Shown here one piece after another: positions 59,602 to 64,000 of a DNA stretch of 64,000 nt (position 1 is its first letter; each line of letters opens with the position of its first letter). Where the stretch lies: contig NZ_MU158690.1 in assembly GCF_015209965.1 (NCBI RefSeq), positions 855,867 to 919,866 of the forward strand. Reading direction: 5' to 3'. This DNA comes from Sphingobacterium pedocola. Its GTDB lineage: Bacteria; Bacteroidota; Bacteroidia; Sphingobacteriales; Sphingobacteriaceae. Both the position numbers and the translations under genes were made by a program. Below the pieces are notes generated by a model, which was given only the letters and a program-made list of their open reading frames with translations, ran no database searches and was not told the origin of the DNA.

Positions 59602-61077
59602 CTACTCTAGGTTTAATAAAAAGTTTTTCAGATCACTATCAGGCGGAAGGTTCAGTTTCTTTCGGATCCTGTGCCTTCTATTTTCGATGGAGCGTATACT
59701 GCGATGGGTATACCTGGATATCTCCTTCGTATCGAGATTTAGTTTGAGATAAGCGCATATTTCCAGTTCGGAGCTAACTAATTCCGGAAAAGCTAACTGG
59801 TTCAGCCTATCTACATATAGTGTAAAGAGCGAGCAGAATTTGGTCAGGAATAGCGGATTATTTGCTTTGGCTAGATCGTAGAGCTCTAATAATTGATCTT
59901 GACTAGGGGCAAGTGGTGACTGAGGTGCGGGCTCAATATCCGTAAATATATTGGGATTTGTTTCATCTTTATCGTATTGCTTTCGTTTACCGAACGGTCT
60001 GCCGATATACCATGCAAATACGCCAAGGGAAATGCAGACGAGCAGCGTGATGACTATACTTCGGATACGTGCTTTGTTTTGCGGTTTATCAAATTGCTCC
60101 TCGGATTTTCTATCGATCGCGATGTTATTTATCAAAGCGTCTTTTGCGCGGTCCAGGCTGTCTTTAATGATAGAATACTGCCGTAAATAATAATCAGCTT
60201 CCGTTGTTTTGTTCATTCGGTCATAGGCGCCGTGTAAGCGCAGGTACATACGGCTGGTGTGGTAGGAGTTTTGTTCAGTTTCATTATGTCGAAGAGCCTT
60301 TTGAAAGTAAGTTGCTGCTTCCACATATCTGCCGCTATCAAAATAGAGAACTCCTATGGTCTCTAAGGTGTAAAAGGTGTCTGAGACCTTGTAAAGGGTG
60401 TCTGGAGGGAATATCTGTAATGCTTTTAAGAGGTACATTTCTGCCGAATCTATTTCCTTTTTGTCCATGAGGCTTGTCGCATAAGATGTTAAAGCCGATG
60501 CCATAGCATTTTGCTGTCTAGGGTGACGGTTCGATATGGAACTCATATGCTTGTAAGCAGCTTTTTTCAATTGATGCCGCACGGTTTCTTCTTCCACCAT
60601 ACTCGTCTTCGCCAATAAAGCGTAACCAATCTGATAATGGCTAGAGTCGCTATCTGCTATTTTTTTACCGTAATGGATACTGCGGTCGATTAATCGTAAT
60701 CCCTCATCTTTGAAGCCTGCTTGCTGGATGATAACTGATTTTATACGGAGGAGGTTGCTTAAATGATAGTATTCCTCACGAGCTAGTACGGTGTCTTCAA
60801 TCCGATTGATGATTTGTAAAGACTGCTGTCTATCCCCTGACCCGTAAAGTTCTGTTGCCTTACGGATCTGTACGTAGATCTTGTCGCTATGCGGAATACC
60901 ATCTTCCGTTATTGCATGCGATTTCTTATGAGCCTTTTCTTTATTGACATTATCGGTTGCCTGAGCGGGATACGAGCTGGTCTTACCGAAGGGATAGGTA
61001 AGGTCTACGTTGAAGGGCAATGCCTGACCAACGGAAGGAGCGAATAGAAATAAAAAGATAGATAAGAATACGGTCAT
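59602..61077 (-). CDS. TPR-membrane-LuxR-type regulator
   Basis: A 491-residue protein: signal peptide (about 1-19), TPR repeats (about 70-310, for example VSDTFYTLETIGVLYFDSGRYVEAATYFQKA), a membrane helix (about 337-356, SIVITLLVCISLGVFAWYIG) and a C-terminal LuxR-like HTH (about 425-491, LVSSELEICAYLKLNLDTKEI, then RSIENRRHRIRKKLNL). The plan matches TPR/LuxR one-component regulators of Bacteroidota. It is divergent from the giant surface-protein gene, with 368 bp between, so it may control that gene. It converges with the AraC operon, 27 bp between the stops. Confidence 0.85.
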   Translation of the reverse strand: MTVFLSIFLFLFAPSVGQALPFNVDLTYPFGKTSSYPAQATDNVNKEKAHKKSHAITEDGIPHSDKIYVQIRKATELYGSGDRQQSLQIINRIEDTVLAREEYYHLSNLLRIKSVIIQQAGFKDEGLRLIDRSIHYGKKIADSDSSHYQIGYALLAKTSMVEEETVRHQLKKAAYKHMSSISNRHPRQQNAMASALTSYATSLMDKKEIDSAEMYLLKALQIFPPDTLYKVSDTFYTLETIGVLYFDSGRYVEAATYFQKALRHNETEQNSYHTSRMYLRLHGAYDRMNKTTEADYYLRQYSIIKDSLDRAKDALINNIAIDRKSEEQFDKPQNKARIRSIVITLLVCISLGVFAWYIGRPFGKRKQYDKDETNPNIFTDIEPAPQSPLAPSQDQLLELYDLAKANNPLFLTKFCSLFTLYVDRLNQLAFPELVSSELEICAYLKLNLDTKEISRYTHRSIRSIENRRHRIRKKLNLPPDSDLKNFLLNLE

Positions 61078-61445
61078 ATTTAAAATAGAGCTGGTGATTA
61101 ATGTAAGCGTATAATGCGCTGAAGATCTGCATCGCTTAAATGTATACTGATATTCGGCAACCGCTACGAATATCAGTTGGCTTAAGATTACAAAAATAGC
61201 GACTATTGAGATGAGTATCGTATGGTTTTTGCGAAAATCACGAGTATGAGTGAGAATGGGAGGTGTTGCCTTCTTGCATTTGTATGTGGCTCTTTTTCAG
61301 GCTATTGTTATTCTTTTTTTTGTCTCATTTTTTTAAATGGACAACAACGTTCAAAAATGAGACAGGAATCTCAGCGTGGTGTTAGCATATTTGCGCCGGG
61401 AAAAAGTGGGTTTTCGTAACGGAAGATCTATAATCTACCAAACTA
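61078..61445. other. Divergent intergenic region, 368 bp
   Basis: No convincing gene: a rightward frame at 61222-61419 is Cys-rich and looks non-coding. A near-match -7 box (CATATTTG at 61387-61394) lies about 52 bp before the surface-protein start, without a clear -33. GAGACAGGAATCTC (61359-61372) is a palindrome of 5+4+5 and a candidate operator. Confidence 0.35.
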
Positions 61446-64000
61446 ATGTTTTTTCTTGAAAATATGAATAGTATCATGAATTTTTTTCAATCGTTAGCTC
61501 GGCGAATGGGGCAAGCAAACTGGGTATTGTATCTGGGGGTCTTACTGTTTACACTTATAGGTACCAACGCTTTTGCGGATGGATCTAGGGATTTGTATCC
61601 GAACAACGCGACTGGCTTACGTGCTTATCTACGTGCGCACACATCGCCTACTGTAAACTGGCCTTTCGCTAACCATGGCACACATTACGTGTACGCCAAA
61701 AGCGGGGAGACGATTACGTTAGCGTCTAGTGCACAGGGGGGCGGAAATGGACGTATTAGATTATACGATCCCACTGGCAGTCTATTAGTTAACAGTACAT
61801 CAGCCGGTCAAATTAGTAATCGAGCTGCGGAATTGGCCGGACCACAACTACCGGGGCAAACGGGGGGTAATAGGTACACACCCATTTATCATAATGTGAC
61901 CGCTGAGGGAATTTATAGGATAGAGTTTGTTGCCAGGGCAACAAACGATCCTAGTAATACATATGTGGCAACCGCAAACTGGACACAGAGCAGTAGTAAT
62001 GCGGGTATTCTTGCATGGGACGTTTCTGTTATTAATACTTCTAATTCTGGTTTTGTAAAAGGACGCGTATATACAAATGTGCTGAATCTTAGTAATGGAA
62101 CTTCTAGCGCGAATACCAATGGATTTGACGGATTAGTGTATGTATTAACAAAAGATGGTTATACATACCGGGTTAACAACAATGGTAATAATGGACTATA
62201 TTTTACTTTTTTTGTAAACAATAATGGTTTTATTGATCAAACGACACAAGAGCCCATTTATAAAAGCTTGAATACAACAAGTAATTTGGGCGGACGTGTA
62301 CACGATCCTAATAGTGGGGATACGGATCGGAATATCACCCATAAGATGTTTTACACGTTACCATCAAACGATTTACCTACAGTAGCAATAGGAGCGGTTC
62401 CAAACGGTTCGACCTGGTTGAAAAATGAAGTTGTTACGCCTGAAGTTTCTGGTGTGAAATTGGTAGGTGCAGATAATACACCGGGACAAGTAAGTAATAA
62501 AGGTGGATTCGTACAGTTTACCGCTGGTACACAAGGTAATTACACCATCGTTATAGAGAGCACAGCTGTACCGGCCGCATTTGTCACGCGTACACTTACT
62601 GGATCCGCTTCAGCTGGACTTAATAATATTTTTTGGGATGGTAGAGACGGATTGGACTCTCCTCTTCCTCCTGGAAATGTTCCCGCAAAGATAACGGTAC
62701 AGCTACAGGGTGCTGAAGTACATTTTCCATTCTTTGATATGGAATACAATCGATTTGGTACGATTGTAGAACTTTTGGATCATACTAATTTGAATAATGT
62801 AGTTTCCGATATTGTATACTGGAATGATACGGACGTATCCGACGGAACCAACGGAAACAACGCTCCCCGGGGACGTTATTCCGACCCCAAAGACAACAGT
62901 CATTTACCGCCAGAAAACAGCGTTGGTATTAGTAGCAGGGTAAATGGACATATATGGGGGCTTGGGGGGTCTGGTACGTCGGGCCAGTTTGGAGATAATA
63001 AATCCATTGATACGTGGACTTTTATAAAGGGGGAAGCGGTAACGGTGACGACGAATGTAACTGTAAAGATTGCTGATCTAAAAATTTCGAATATCACTCC
63101 CGATAAAACTTCCGTTGTAGTGGGGGATGATCTTACCTATACAGTCGGTATAAAAAACGATGGACCAAGTGACGTTACGGGAGCGCCTTTTTCGTTTACC
63201 GTTCCAGAGGGGTTTGATCCCGAATCGTTCGCTTTTGAAGCAAATGGTTGTGGAAATGAAGCCGTCGTTTTAAGTTACGATGCCGCTGCACATACGTATT
63301 CATCTGTCCTAGATTTACCCAATGGTTGTGAAGTCACATATACCATCACCGGTACGGTGACGGAGACGATGATTTTAGGGAATAAGACCGTTGAAGCAAC
63401 TATTTTGCGACCAAATGACGTGACAGATCCGGATGCAACTAACGATAGTGATCCGAGCGATCCACTGACGTATGTTCCACCGACCGACCCGTATTATGAA
63501 TGTGATAATAATGGATTGAATTCTCCATGTAATAATATTCTACAAAATACAACGGTTGTATTTCTTGATTTAATTAAAGTAACCAAGTCAATAGTTGGAA
63601 ATCCCACAGTTGTAAAATTAGGTGAAACCATTACATATAATATTACCTTAGATAACAGTGCAAATGTTCTTGCCAAATCTCCAGTTAGTGTGTCTGATGT
63701 GTTGGCTACCGGCTTAACAGTAATAGATGGATCTATTAGTAATGGGGGTATATATGATCCCTTGACGAGAACAATTTCATGGACCGGGCTTACCGTTCCT
63801 GCTAGTGGAACGTTGACGACGAGTTTTGATGTTAAAATAGATGAAACTCTAGCTATAGGTACGCTTAAAATAGAAAATATTGCAACGGCTATCGACCCTG
63901 TAGATCCAACTAAACCTATCACAGGCGAGGTTGAGATCCCTACATCGGGACCTGTTACTTCTGCGAAGACGCTTGTTGGCAATCCATCTAGCGTGAAGTC
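61446..64000 (+). CDS. Very large secreted surface protein with DUF11 repeats (partial, runs off right edge)
   Basis: The frame opens at ATG 61446 (also ATG at 61464 and 61476) and is open for 851 codons to the window end. Residues about 25-47 form a long signal peptide (VLYLGVLLFTLIGTNAFADG). A beta-rich N-terminal region unlike its neighbours follows (about 48-500). Then come DUF11/conserved-repeat domains: ISNITPDKTSVVVGDDLTYTV and VTKSIVGNPTVVKLGETITY each begin a unit, and a third begins at the very end (KTLVGNPSSVK). Such proteins are adhesin-like and often end in gliding-motility or type IX secretion domains, which cannot be checked here. It is divergent from the TPR-LuxR regulator. 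Confidence 0.85.
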   Translation, partial: MFFLENMNSIMNFFQSLARRMGQANWVLYLGVLLFTLIGTNAFADGSRDLYPNNATGLRAYLRAHTSPTVNWPFANHGTHYVYAKSGETITLASSAQGGGNGRIRLYDPTGSLLVNSTSAGQISNRAAELAGPQLPGQTGGNRYTPIYHNVTAEGIYRIEFVARATNDPSNTYVATANWTQSSSNAGILAWDVSVINTSNSGFVKGRVYTNVLNLSNGTSSANTNGFDGLVYVLTKDGYTYRVNNNGNNGLYFTFFVNNNGFIDQTTQEPIYKSLNTTSNLGGRVHDPNSGDTDRNITHKMFYTLPSNDLPTVAIGAVPNGSTWLKNEVVTPEVSGVKLVGADNTPGQVSNKGGFVQFTAGTQGNYTIVIESTAVPAAFVTRTLTGSASAGLNNIFWDGRDGLDSPLPPGNVPAKITVQLQGAEVHFPFFDMEYNRFGTIVELLDHTNLNNVVSDIVYWNDTDVSDGTNGNNAPRGRYSDPKDNSHLPPENSVGISSRVNGHIWGLGGSGTSGQFGDNKSIDTWTFIKGEAVTVTTNVTVKIADLKISNITPDKTSVVVGDDLTYTVGIKNDGPSDVTGAPFSFTVPEGFDPESFAFEANGCGNEAVVLSYDAAAHTYSSVLDLPNGCEVTYTITGTVTETMILGNKTVEATILRPNDVTDPDATNDSDPSDPLTYVPPTDPYYECDNNGLNSPCNNILQNTTVVFLDLIKVTKSIVGNPTVVKLGETITYNITLDNSANVLAKSPVSVSDVLATGLTVIDGSISNGGIYDPLTRTISWTGLTVPASGTLTTSFDVKIDETLAIGTLKIENIATAIDPVDPTKPITGEVEIPTSGPVTSAKTLVGNPSSVK

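Noticed and set aside
61222..61419. 65-codon frame in the divergent gap
   Set aside because: Cys/Phe-rich product without domain or sensible operon context; it overlaps the probable promoter region of the surface-protein gene.
1..64000. tRNA, rRNA or riboswitch genes
   Set aside because: I looked in the larger gaps and recognised no cloverleaf, rRNA or known riboswitch core; a covariance-model search would be decisive.

Overview
The window reads as chromosomal DNA of a Bacteroidota bacterium, most likely family Sphingobacteriaceae (Sphingobacterium/Pedobacter/Olivibacter-like). This rests on protein families typical of the group (DUF6266, DUF5675, HTTM, membrane AraC regulators, LytTR two-component pairs, class I fructose-bisphosphatase, a Wzc ending in a Tyr-Gly tail). 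It is also supported by promoters of the Bacteroidota type (TTG, 20-nt spacer, TAnnTTTG) and by many starts without a Shine-Dalgarno sequence. The species cannot be fixed from the sequence alone.

Layout. 1-4.8 kb: a partial AraC regulator, then a three-gene leftward operon (small exported peptide, SdpA-like protein, HTTM/SdpB-like membrane protein) divergent from a LytTR response regulator and LytS-type kinase. 5.0-8.5 kb: a small accessory cluster (HTH protein, two DUF6266 proteins, a frameshifted DUF5675 gene, two small proteins) with a phased 11-bp repeat array in front of a good promoter. 8.7-11.1 kb: a gene graveyard with an internally deleted AAA ATPase, an internally deleted AlbA_2 protein, a frameshifted four-helix-bundle gene and a relic of a regulator, surrounding an intact winged-helix regulator.

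11.2-40.4 kb: a Wzx/Wzy-type surface polysaccharide locus. TviB, WecB and WecC would supply N-acetylhexosaminuronic acids. LegB, LegC, a NeuD-type acyltransferase, LegI, LegG, PtmE and LegF would make CMP-legionaminic acid, and a Gfo/Idh oxidoreductase, a PtmA-like SDR and a PseA/PtmG-like amidotransferase would modify it. Acyltransferases, glycosyltransferases, a secreted beta-helix protein, flippase, polymerase, a lipid-carrier sugar-phosphate transferase, GlmS, Wza and Wzc follow. The genes overlap or nearly touch from 14 to 32 kb and this stretch is visibly more AT-rich than the flanks, which suggests acquisition.

40.5-53.1 kb: an approximately 11.6-kb block flanked by a near-identical pair of inverted noncoding repeats of about 0.5 kb. 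It holds a CapD/WbpM-type dehydratase and what looks like an undescribed chaperone-usher-like surface fibre system: a LuxR-type regulator, a large outer-membrane barrel, a small subunit, a PapD-like chaperone and a larger subunit built from the same domain. Two copies of one operator/promoter element precede the barrel and the small-subunit genes. A second LytTR/LytS pair faces this operon.

53.2-64 kb: fructose-bisphosphatase, small unknown genes, three consecutive AraC-type membrane regulators, a TPR-LuxR regulator, and the first 851 codons of a very large DUF11-type surface protein that runs off the right edge. Many gene junctions carry two kinds of degenerate low-complexity repeat; in places these supply stop codons or enter coding sequence.
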